DNA from: Acetobacteraceae bacterium
GTDB taxonomy: Bacteria > Pseudomonadota > Alphaproteobacteria > Acetobacterales > Acetobacteraceae
Assembly (NCBI GenBank): GCA_947476855.1
Contig: CANJSR010000359.1
Coordinates: 1 to 5,274, forward strand
Reading direction: 5' to 3'
DNA: 5,274 bases
The position numbers were made by a program, and so were the translations under genes. Below, in pieces: positions 1-5,182 of the stretch (position 1 is the first letter of the stretch; each line of letters opens with the position of its first letter). The notes under the pieces were generated by a model. It had not been told where the DNA came from. It was given only the letters and a program-made list of their open reading frames with translations, and made no database searches.

Positions 1-28
1 CAACCCGGACCTGTCCCGGTCCGGGTTG
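1..28. repeat. G+C-rich hairpin at window edge, probable apex of a bidirectional 3'-end element
   Basis: Bases 1-11 and 18-28 are perfect reverse complements, giving an 11-bp stem with a 6-nt loop (12-17). The segment 4-27 aligns without gaps to 2295-2318, the loop between the facing elements at 2270-2341 (17 of 24 identical by eye). There too a GACC/GGTC stem encloses a 6-nt loop. It therefore appears to be the apex of a second convergent element whose left arm lies outside the window. No coding potential is seen in 1-138. A plain terminator of an unseen gene to the left is the alternative. Confidence 0.6.
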
Positions 29-134
29 GCCCCTCCAGTCTTCCCCCCAATGAGCGGTTCCAAGGGCTGAGCCCTTGGCGGGAGGTCCAGGAGGGCAGCG
101 CCCTCCTGGTGGGGTCTCGGGGCAAAGCCCCGCC
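28..134 (-). repeat. Triple-hairpin 3'-end element, copy A (downstream of the Rrf2 regulator)
   Basis: Three stem-loops in tandem, each with a 3-nt loop: arms 60-67/71-78 (loop TGA), 87-96/100-109 (loop AGC) and 118-123/127-132 (loop AAA). They end 6 nt from the regulator's stop codon, so on the minus strand they form its 3' untranslated region. Positions 56-134 match the reverse complement of 2184-2261 at about 76 of 79 positions. The outer block 28-50 matches 2319-2341 at 20 of 23. I infer a role in transcription termination or mRNA 3'-end protection. The near identity between copies inside one locus points to a dispersed repeat family rather than three independent terminators. Confidence 0.8.
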
Positions 135-138
135 GCTT

Positions 139-540
139 TCACCCCCAGGCGCATTCCGCCAGCGTCGTGCGGTCCAGTTCATCCAGGAACGCCTCTCGTG
201 CCGCGGCCAGGCGGGCTTTCAGGCGGCAGTCTGGGGTCAGGACGCAGGTGCCGCCGTCGGCGCGGAAGCATTCGACCAGGGCCTGGCGGGATTCGAGCAG
301 GCGGACGACCTCACCCAGCCGGATGTTCGCGGGTGGCTGGGCCAGGCGGAAGCCGCCGCCGGCGCCGCGATGGGTGGAGAGGATGCCCGCCCCCGCCAGC
401 GCCTGGATCACCTTCGTCAGATGATTGCGGGAGATGTTCAGTTCTCCCGCGATGTCCTCCGTCGTGAACACCCGCCCGGGCTCCGCCGCCAGGCGCATCA
501 ACGCACGCAGGCCGAAATCGGTGAAGGAGGTGAGGCGCAT
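139..540 (-). CDS. nsrR: Rrf2-family transcriptional regulator, NsrR-like (nitric-oxide-sensing repressor)
   Basis: A 133-residue protein of normal length for the Rrf2 family. It begins MRLTSFTDFGLRALMRLA, typical of NsrR. A winged helix-turn-helix spans about residues 1-80, with the recognition segment ISRNHLTKVIQAL at 36-48 and a Gly-rich wing at 59-64. Three cysteines, C91, C99 and C105 (C-X7-C-X5-C), sit where NsrR and IscR bind an Fe-S cluster; C130 is extra. In NsrR the cluster reacts with NO and the protein leaves the DNA, releasing genes for NO detoxification. It is divergent from a truncated haemoglobin operon, with palindromic sequence between them, consistent with local control and autoregulation. 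The ribosome binding site is weak (GGAA well upstream of the ATG), but the start is fixed by the conserved N-terminus. IscR or RirA are less likely given the context. The NsrR assignment is by motif and neighbourhood. Confidence 0.85.
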   Translation of the reverse strand: MRLTSFTDFGLRALMRLAAEPGRVFTTEDIAGELNISRNHLTKVIQALAGAGILSTHRGAGGGFRLAQPPANIRLGEVVRLLESRQALVECFRADGGTCVLTPDCRLKARLAAAREAFLDELDRTTLAECAWG

Positions 541-556
541 GGCAGGGGTTCCAAAT

Positions 557-606
557 AGGTAAGGACAATACCTGTTATCGCATGATAGACAGGTATCTGA
601 AATACC
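557..606. promoter_or_regulatory. Candidate operator array in the divergent regulator/haemoglobin promoter region
   Basis: The central site is ATACCTGT (568-575), 13 nt, ACAGGTAT (589-596): perfect 8-bp arms with centres 21 bp apart, or two helical turns. An inner TATC/GATA pair (576-579, 584-587) flanks GCAT. Two further inverted pairs overlap it: AGGTA-N7-TACCT (557-573) and GGTAT-N5-ATACC (592-606). The array lies between the regulator start (540) and the haemoglobin start (621), where a dimeric repressor could control both promoters. This is not the textbook NsrR sequence of enterobacteria, so pairing it with this regulator is inference. I could not place -35/-10 boxes with confidence. 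Confidence 0.65.
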
Positions 607-620
607 AATTCGAGGACACC

Positions 621-1115
621 ATGACAGCGGAAGCCACCGGAGCCCGGGAACGGCGGGCGGCCATGACCGCCGGGATCACCGCCCGCACCGGCGTTGATGA
701 GGCGATGATCCACCGCCTCGTTCATGCCTTCTACGACCGGGTCCGCGCGGATTCCTTCCTCGGCCCGGTCTTTGCGGCGCGGATCACCGATTGGGACACG
801 CATCTCGGCCGGATGTGCGCCTTCTGGTCCTCCGTCGCGCTGATGACCGGGGACTATCATGGGCGCCCGATGGAGAAGCACCTTCCTCTCCCGGTCGACT
901 CCCGCCACTTCAACCATTGGCTGGGGCTGTTCGAGGCCACCGCCCGCGACCTCTGCCCGCCCATCGCCGCGGATCATTTCATGGAGCGTGCCAGGCGCAT
1001 CGCGGAAAGCCTGGAACTCGGCATCGCCATGCAGTCCAAGGTCCTGCTGATGAAGGGCGAACGCTTGGTCCGTCCGGACCATGAGGTGTTCCTGCCCGCG
1101 ACAGTACCCGCATGA
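621..1115 (+). CDS. Group III truncated haemoglobin
   Basis: A 164-residue protein with the 2-on-2 globin fold of group III truncated haemoglobins, like Campylobacter jejuni Ctb. By comparison with Ctb, Tyr38 in AFYDRVR is B10, His61 in THLGRM is E7, His87 in MEKHLPLP is the proximal haem ligand F8, and Trp100 in HFNHWLGLF is G8. The LGP (48-50) and FW (68-69) positions are also kept. Such proteins bind O2 or NO at haem and are tied to NO tolerance. About 25 N-terminal residues and a short C-terminal tail extend beyond the globin core. The start is set by GAGGA at 612-616; an in-frame ATG at 582 lies inside the operator palindrome with no ribosome binding site. It is first in a three-gene operon: its TGA overlaps the next ATG. 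Confidence 0.9.
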   Translation: MTAEATGARERRAAMTAGITARTGVDEAMIHRLVHAFYDRVRADSFLGPVFAARITDWDTHLGRMCAFWSSVALMTGDYHGRPMEKHLPLPVDSRHFNHWLGLFEATARDLCPPIAADHFMERARRIAESLELGIAMQSKVLLMKGERLVRPDHEVFLPATVPA

Positions 1116-1768
1116 GCGCGGCCGAGGGGCAGTTCGCCTCCCCGCCCTGCTTCCTGCACGAACTCGATCCCCACTACGTCGATCCGCAGCAAAGCATCGA
1201 CGTCATGCGCTGGCGGAAGGCGGAGCGGGAACGGCTGATCGGCGCGCGGGTCGGCATGGACGCCGCCGACCGCCAAGCACGGATGTGCCGGATCGCGCAC
1301 CACCTGGAAATCGCCCTTGGCGCCATCGCCGGCCAGACCGTCAGTTTCTACTGGCCGTTCCGCGCAGAGCCCGATCTGCGAGACCTGATGGCCCGTGTGG
1401 CCACCGCCGGCGGACGCGTCGCCCTGCCGGTCGTCATCGCCCGCGCCCAGCCCATGGTCTTCCGCGCCTGGCGGCCCGGGGAGCCACTGGAAAGCGGCGT
1501 CTGGAACATTCCGATCCCGCCCGTCTCCGCCCCCGAGGTTATGCCGGACATCGTCATCGCGCCGCTGGTCGGGTTCGACCCGTCGCTGTTCCGCCTCGGC
1601 TACGGCGGCGGGTTCTTCGACCGGACCCTCGCCGCGATGCCCCGGCGCCCGCGCGTCGTCGGGGTCGGCTACGACCAGGCCGCGATCCCGACGATCTTCC
1701 CCCAGGTCCATGACATCCCGATGGACGCGATCGTGACCGAATCCGGCCTGAAAGGAGACCCAAGATGA
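1112..1768 (+). CDS. 5-formyltetrahydrofolate cyclo-ligase family protein (MTHFS/YgfA-like) with N-terminal extension
   Basis: A 218-residue protein. Residues about 33-218 match the cyclo-ligase family, which uses ATP to convert 5-formyl-THF to 5,10-methenyl-THF in the cytoplasm. The basic segment WRKAERERLIGAR (34-46), SFYWPFRAEPDL (78-89) and the signature LGYGGGFFDR (162-171), which contributes to the ATP-phosphate site, are all present, as is the C-terminal HDIPMDAIVTE (200-210). It is longer than the usual family member because of about 32 leading residues, which include SPPCFLHELDPHY (10-22) with a Cys and His. That extension is not part of the canonical fold, and I do not know its role. 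ATGA overlaps join it to the haemoglobin gene upstream and the PAS gene downstream, so it is probably made under the same NO-linked control. Whether it acts on folate or has a changed substrate is unknown. Confidence 0.85.
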   Translation: MSAAEGQFASPPCFLHELDPHYVDPQQSIDVMRWRKAERERLIGARVGMDAADRQARMCRIAHHLEIALGAIAGQTVSFYWPFRAEPDLRDLMARVATAGGRVALPVVIARAQPMVFRAWRPGEPLESGVWNIPIPPVSAPEVMPDIVIAPLVGFDPSLFRLGYGGGFFDRTLAAMPRRPRVVGVGYDQAAIPTIFPQVHDIPMDAIVTESGLKGDPR

Positions 1769-2181
1769 CCGAACTCGACCTGGACCGCCTGGGCCGGACG
1801 CTGCTGGCCAACGGACCCGACGCGGTGATCTACGCCGACCGGAACGGCGCCATCCAGTTCTGGAACGCCGCCGCGACCCGCATCTTCGGCTTCTCGGCCG
1901 AGGAAGCCATGGGCCAGTCCCTCGACATCATCATCCCCGAGCGCCTGCGCAAACGCCACTGGGACGGCTACCACCACACGATGGCAACGGGCCTGTCACA
2001 GCACCCGCCCGAGGAACTGCTCTCCGTCCCCGCCCAGACCAAGACCGGCCAACCCCTGTCGATCCAGTTCACCGTCACGCCGGTCCGAGACGGCAACAGC
2101 CAGGTCGCCGGCATCGTCGCCGTCCTGCGCGACGCGACCGCGACGTTCCTGGAGCTCAAGCGCCTGCGGGCGCGGGGGTAA
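1765..2181 (+). CDS. Stand-alone PAS domain protein, possible haem or gas sensor
   Basis: A 138-residue protein that is almost entirely one PAS fold: VIYADRNGAIQFWNAAATRIFGFS (21-44), then PERLRKRHWDGYHHTMATG (58-76), and the closing strands from GQPLSIQF (95-102) to AGIVAVLRDAT (115-125). The C-terminal 13 or so residues (LELKRLRARG at the end) look like the beginning of a linker helix, but no kinase, GGDEF or HTH output domain follows. His65 falls at the position of the haem-ligating His in FixL and DosP (eighth residue from the Pro of the P-E/R segment). The site aligned to the distal Arg of FixL appears to be Leu86. Many non-haem PAS domains also have His there, so haem binding is only a possibility. 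A strong AAAGGAG (1751-1757) precedes the ATG, which overlaps the cyclo-ligase stop. It is the last gene of the operon. Confidence 0.85.
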   Translation: MTELDLDRLGRTLLANGPDAVIYADRNGAIQFWNAAATRIFGFSAEEAMGQSLDIIIPERLRKRHWDGYHHTMATGLSQHPPEELLSVPAQTKTGQPLSIQFTVTPVRDGNSQVAGIVAVLRDATATFLELKRLRARG

Positions 2182-2183
2182 AG

Positions 2184-2269
2184 GGCGGGGCTTTGCCCCT
2201 GACCCCACCAGGAGGGCGCTGCCCTCCTGGACCTCCCGCCAAGGGCACAGCCCTTGGAACCATTCAGTT
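2184..2269 (+). repeat. Triple-hairpin 3'-end element, copy B (downstream of the PAS gene)
   Basis: It begins within a few bases of the PAS stop codon. Stems are 2187-2191/2195-2199 (loop TTT), 2208-2217/2221-2230 (10 bp, loop GCT) and 2239-2246/2250-2257 (8 bp, loop ACA). It is an inverted, nearly identical copy of 56-134, and it runs the same way relative to the gene it follows. It leads directly into a TTTT-GGGGGG tract at 2268-2277. I infer a terminator or transcript-end stabiliser for the haemoglobin operon. Confidence 0.8.
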
Positions 2270-2341
2270 TTGGGGGGAATAGAGGAGGGGCCTACACGGA
2301 CCTTGCATGGTCGCGGTTGGCCCCTCCTCTATTCCCCCCAA
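2270..2341. terminator. Perfect 23-bp inverted repeat between convergent genes, probable bidirectional terminator
   Basis: Arms 2270-2292 and 2319-2341 are perfect reverse complements over 23 bp, with a 26-nt spacer that itself contains a GACC/GGTC mini-stem (2299-2302/2309-2312). The arms are purine-rich on one strand, with a G6 and a GAGGAGGGG block, and would form a very stable cruciform or RNA hairpin. It lies midway between the ends of two converging transcripts, so a bidirectional stop is the natural reading. No long T-run follows, so it is not a textbook intrinsic terminator; Rho or an RNA-blocking role is possible. Confidence 0.65.
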
Positions 2342-2425
2342 CGGAGCGGTTTCCAAAGGCCTGAGGCCTTTGGTGGGGGTCAAGGGGGCAAAGCCCCCTT
2401 GCGGGGTCCGGGGCAGCGCCCCGCC
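2342..2425 (-). repeat. Triple-hairpin 3'-end element, copy C (downstream of the UbiH-like gene)
   Basis: Stems are 2353-2361/2365-2373 (9 bp, loop TGA), 2381-2389/2393-2401 (9 bp, loop AAA) and 2409-2414/2418-2423 (6 bp, loop AGC). It ends 2 nt from the hydroxylase stop codon. Its architecture equals copies A and B, but the stem sequences differ with pairing kept, and the loops of the second and third hairpins are exchanged relative to copy A (AAA then AGC rather than AGC then AAA). It is a diverged member of the same family. Confidence 0.75.
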
Positions 2426-3652
2426 TTACTGCCCCATCGCCCGGCGCATGAAGAACTGCTTCAGCGGCGTGAGGCGGTTGACGGATGCGATCCCGACGTC
2501 CCGGGCCAGGCGCAGGGTGCGGCGGTCGGAGCTGAACAGCCGGTCCAGCCCATCGGTCATGGCCAGCATCGCCATATTCTCGGGCCGGCGGAGCCGTTGG
2601 TAGCGGGCCAGCAGGTCCGGGCCACCGGGGTCTTCGTTGGTATCGGCGGCCTCAATCAACAGTGTGGTCAGGGCGATCGCATCCTGGAACCCCAGGTTCA
2701 GCCCCTGTCCCGCGATCGGGTGGATGCCGTGGGCCGCGTCGCCGGCCAGAACCAGGCGCGTCGCGGTGTAGCGGTGGACCAGCATCGCCGACAGCGGGTA
2801 GCTCCAGCGCCGCCCGACCGCCTTGACCTTGCCCAGGTAATCCCCGAGCCGCCGCCCGATTTCCCGGGCAAATCGCGCGTCATCGAGCGCCATGATCCGC
2901 TCCGCCATCTGCGTCCGCTCCGTCCAGACGATGGCGGACACGTTGGCCGCCCCTCCCTCCTCCGCATCCGCGCTCGGCCCCATCGGCAAAGCGGCGAAAG
3001 GACCAGCGGGCAGGAAGTGCTCCAGCGCCACGCCGTTATGGGGGTGTTCATGGCTGATGGCGCAGACGATGCCAGTCTGGTCATAGGGCAGCCGGGTCAC
3101 GGGAATGCCCGCAGCCTCCCGCAGGGGAGACCGCCGCCCCTCCGCCGCCACGACCAGACGAGCGGCGATGGTCTCGCCCGAGTCCAACCGAACGGTGACC
3201 CCATCGTCCCGCCGCTCGACGCTGGCGCGCGCCGGGGCATGCACGGACAGCCCAGGCAATTCATGCATCCGCCGGTTCAGCGCGCGCCGCAGGGACCGAG
3301 CCTCCACCATCCAGCCAAAGGGCGCGGCGTCATCGCCCAGGTCCCGGTGATCGAAATGCAGATGCAGCCGAGACGCCGGCCGCCCGACCCGCCCGTCGGT
3401 CACCCGGATATCCAGGATCGGGCTGGGCGCATCGGGCAGCGCGTCCCACAGTCCCGACTCCACCAACAACCCCTTCGACCCCGCCGCGATCGCATAGGCG
3501 CGTCCGTCAAACGCCGGATGCTCCATCGGCGGCAGAGGCGCCTGGTCGACAACCGCGACGCGCACCCCCGCGGCCGCCAGGCGGCAGGCGATCGTCCCGC
3601 CCACCGGCCCCGCGCCCATCACGCAAACATCGGCCCGGATAATTTCACTCAT
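2426..3652 (-). CDS. UbiH/UbiF/COQ6-family FAD-dependent hydroxylase, probably ubiquinone biosynthesis
   Basis: A 408-residue flavoprotein monooxygenase, the usual length for the family. Near the N-terminus is the FAD dinucleotide-binding GAGPVG (13-18), ending in VVDQ (34-37). A second FAD/NAD(P)H motif reads VVAAEGRRSPLR (167-178), with Glu where ADG is common. The C-terminal FAD motif and UbiH-family signature are GDAAH (304-308), HP (311-312) and AGQGLNLGFQD (314-324). Known members add hydroxyl groups to the aromatic ring during ubiquinone synthesis, using O2 and NAD(P)H at the inner membrane. Which ring position this one serves cannot be told from sequence. The start at 3652 has GAGG 7 nt upstream and puts the FAD motif at the expected distance; an in-frame upstream ATG at 3700 adds 16 residues without family support. 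It is convergent with the PAS gene and divergent from amtB. Confidence 0.85.
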   Translation of the reverse strand: MSEIIRADVCVMGAGPVGGTIACRLAAAGVRVAVVDQAPLPPMEHPAFDGRAYAIAAGSKGLLVESGLWDALPDAPSPILDIRVTDGRVGRPASRLHLHFDHRDLGDDAAPFGWMVEARSLRRALNRRMHELPGLSVHAPARASVERRDDGVTVRLDSGETIAARLVVAAEGRRSPLREAAGIPVTRLPYDQTGIVCAISHEHPHNGVALEHFLPAGPFAALPMGPSADAEEGGAANVSAIVWTERTQMAERIMALDDARFAREIGRRLGDYLGKVKAVGRRWSYPLSAMLVHRYTATRLVLAGDAAHGIHPIAGQGLNLGFQDAIALTTLLIEAADTNEDPGGPDLLARYQRLRRPENMAMLAMTDGLDRLFSSDRRTLRLARDVGIASVNRLTPLKQFFMRRAMGQ

Positions 3653-3846
3653 TGAAATGCCTCGAAACCGGGCAGCATCCCTTGCGCCCATTCCATCCAT
3701 TCATCTGGCATCTGCCATCCCCATGGGCAACGGGTGCTGCCCAAAGCCAAGGCACAACGCCATCCACACACAAGGTCCCAATCATGCCGTTCCTGGCACG
3801 GTTCTTGATGTCCGTGGTGCCCGGCGAAAACGGGAGCGTCCACACA
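3653..3846. other. Divergent intergenic region between the hydroxylase and amtB
   Basis: This 194-bp gap has no convincing gene and no glnK. Besides the sigma-54 promoter it holds two small inverted repeats that could be regulator sites: TGGCA-TC-TGCCA (3706-3717) and GGGCA-N8-TGCCC (3725-3742). I see no clear NtrC site of the GCACC-N5-GGTGC type. The amtB reading frame stays open across the whole gap, but the upstream part lacks membrane-protein character. Confidence 0.5.
3794..3809 (+). promoter_or_regulatory. Sigma-54 (RpoN) -24/-12 promoter for amtB
   Basis: TGGCACG (3794-3800), 4 nt, TTGAT (3805-3809) matches the consensus TGGCACG-N4-TTGCW except for A in place of C in the -12 GC. The spacing is exact. 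Transcription would start near 3820, leaving a leader of about 27 nt with GGGAG (3832-3836) before the ATG at 3847. Bacterial amtB genes are commonly switched on through NtrC and RpoN under nitrogen limitation, so position and function agree. The imperfect -12 element could weaken or tighten the promoter. Confidence 0.75.
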
Positions 3847-5109
3847 ATGCCACAAATCGACACGGGGGATACCGCCTGGGTCCTCGTCAGCACCATGCTT
3901 GTCCTGCTGATGACGGTCCCAGGCATCGCGCTGTTCTACGCGGGCATGGTCCGCAAGAAGAACGTGCTGGCCATCATGATGCAGTGCTTCAGCCTCTGCG
4001 CCGCGATCACCGTGGTGTGGATGGTCGCCGGCTACTCCCTGGCCTTCACCAACGGCACCGCCTGGATCGGCGACCTCTCCCGCGTGTTCCTCAACGGCCT
4101 CGGCGAGGGCTGGGACAAGCCCTTCACCCTGGGAGCCGGCCTCGATGTGGCCGTTCCGACCACGATCCCAGAGAGCGTCTTCCTGATGTACCAGATGGCC
4201 TTCGCCATCATCACCCCCGCGGTGGTCACGGGAAGCTGCGCGGACCGGATGAAGTTCTCGGCCCTGCTGATCTTCTTCACGCTGTGGTCGCTGTTCGTCT
4301 ACGCCCCGCTCGCCCACTGGGTCTGGCATCCCGCCGGCTGGATGGCCGCCATGGGCGTCGCCGATTTCGCCGGCGGCACGGTGGTGGAGATCAATTGCGG
4401 CATCACCGGCCTGGTCTGCGCGATCCTGCTGGGCCGCCGCCTGGGCTACGGAACCGAGAACATGGCGCCCTGGAACCTGGGCTATGCCGTGATGGGTGCC
4501 TCCCTGCTGTGGGTCGGCTGGATGGGCTTCAACTCCGGCGGCGCGTTGGGTGCGAACGGGCGGGCCGGCATGGCCGTGCTGGTCACCCAGATCGCCGCGG
4601 CGGGCGCCACCCTGTCCTGGACCTTCGCCGAGTGGCTGCTGCGCGGAAAACCCTCCGTCCTGGGCGCGATCTCGGGCGCCGTCGCCGGCTTGGTCGCGAT
4701 CACGCCGGCCGCCGGATTCCTGATGCCCGGACCAGCCCTGGGACTGGGCCTGGTGTCCGGCGCCGTCTGCTTCTGGGCCTGCACCGAGCTGAAACAGAAG
4801 CTCCGCTACGACGACAGCCTGGACGCCTTCGGGGTGCATGGAATCGCCGGGATGATCGGCATGCTGGCCACCGGCTGGTTCGCCTACGGCCCCCTGACCG
4901 CGACCAAGGAGGCACCGAACGGCGTCTATGTCGGCGGGCTGGAACTGCTGGGAATCCAGGTGATCGCCATCCTCGCGACCATCGTCTTCGTCGGCATCAT
5001 GAGCTTCATCCTCCTGAAGCTCACGGATCTGCTTGTCGGGCTACGGGTCAGCACGGATGAGGAGCGGGAAGGCCTGGATATCGTGCTGCATGGCGAACAG
5101 GTCTTCTGA
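3847..5109 (+). CDS. amtB: Ammonium transporter of the Amt/MEP family
   Basis: A 420-residue inner-membrane channel with about 11 hydrophobic helices, starting WVLVSTMLVLLMTVPGIALF (11-30). Compared with E. coli AmtB: the Phe gate is kept as Phe119 (F107) and Phe228 (F215), Trp160 equals W148, Asp173 equals D160 and His331 in FGVHGIAG equals H318. The first twin-His residue (H168) is replaced by Glu181 in GGTVVEINCGITGL, and S219 by Gly232. The cytoplasmic tail VGLRVSTDEEREGLDIVLHGE is conserved, as needed for docking of PII protein, although no PII gene is adjacent. The start at 3847 follows GGGAG at 3832-3836 and lies downstream of the sigma-54 promoter. In-frame ATGs at 3784 and 3808 would precede or overlap that promoter. 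The chosen start leaves no obvious cleaved signal peptide. Confidence 0.93.
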   Translation: MPQIDTGDTAWVLVSTMLVLLMTVPGIALFYAGMVRKKNVLAIMMQCFSLCAAITVVWMVAGYSLAFTNGTAWIGDLSRVFLNGLGEGWDKPFTLGAGLDVAVPTTIPESVFLMYQMAFAIITPAVVTGSCADRMKFSALLIFFTLWSLFVYAPLAHWVWHPAGWMAAMGVADFAGGTVVEINCGITGLVCAILLGRRLGYGTENMAPWNLGYAVMGASLLWVGWMGFNSGGALGANGRAGMAVLVTQIAAAGATLSWTFAEWLLRGKPSVLGAISGAVAGLVAITPAAGFLMPGPALGLGLVSGAVCFWACTELKQKLRYDDSLDAFGVHGIAGMIGMLATGWFAYGPLTATKEAPNGVYVGGLELLGIQVIAILATIVFVGIMSFILLKLTDLLVGLRVSTDEEREGLDIVLHGEQVF

Positions 5110-5111
5110 TA

Positions 5112-5144
5112 CCTCTTCTGTGTCAGAGGGTTCGGCGCTATAGT
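5112..5144 (+). promoter_or_regulatory. Short amtB/ftsK-like intergenic region with weak hairpin and possible -10 box
   Basis: CCTCT (5112-5116) and AGAGG (5125-5129) can pair over an 8-nt loop just after the amtB stop, without a T-run. TATAGT (5139-5144) resembles a sigma-70 -10 box 39 nt before the next ATG, but no good -35 is seen 17 bp upstream. Either is weak, and readthrough from amtB is possible. Confidence 0.3.
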
Positions 5145-5182
5145 TCCAGCGTTACCGCAACAATGCGGAAAGCGCAGGAACC

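Noticed and set aside
1..138. CRISPR array or tandem repeat
   Set aside because: The repeated blocks are hairpins of different sequence without regular spacers.
582..620. Upstream in-frame ATG for the truncated haemoglobin
   Set aside because: It lies inside the operator palindrome without a ribosome binding site; ATG 621 has GAGGA in front and fits the family.
974..1711. Leftward 245-codon frame across the haemoglobin and cyclo-ligase genes
   Set aside because: Antisense to two well-supported genes, no recognisable motif and no ribosome binding site.
28..2425. Insertion sequence or composite transposon bounded by the inverted repeats
   Set aside because: There is no transposase or target-site duplication in view, and a third copy follows a different gene, so a 3'-end repeat family explains the data better.
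2270..3655. Long rightward open frame (461 codons) opposite the hydroxylase
   Set aside because: Its composition (Arg, Gln, Pro and His rich) is that of an antisense shadow in G+C-rich DNA, it starts inside the terminator structure, and the minus strand encodes a full family match with all FAD motifs.
3725..3755. NtrC enhancer site upstream of amtB
   Set aside because: GGTGC at 3733-3737 has no GCACC partner at the proper distance and orientation; the nearest GCAC (3752-3755) faces the wrong way.
3784..3846. Earlier amtB starts at 3784 or 3808 encoding a possible signal peptide
   Set aside because: AAGG precedes 3784, but both ATGs lie upstream of the predicted sigma-54 transcript start, and the extra residues do not form a convincing signal peptide with a cleavage site.
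3649..5060. Long frames on both strands overlapping amtB (3649-4839 minus, 3657-5060 plus)
   Set aside because: They are shadows of amtB: low-complexity Arg/Gly/His/Asp-rich translations without domains, while the amtB frame has clear transmembrane helices and conserved residues.
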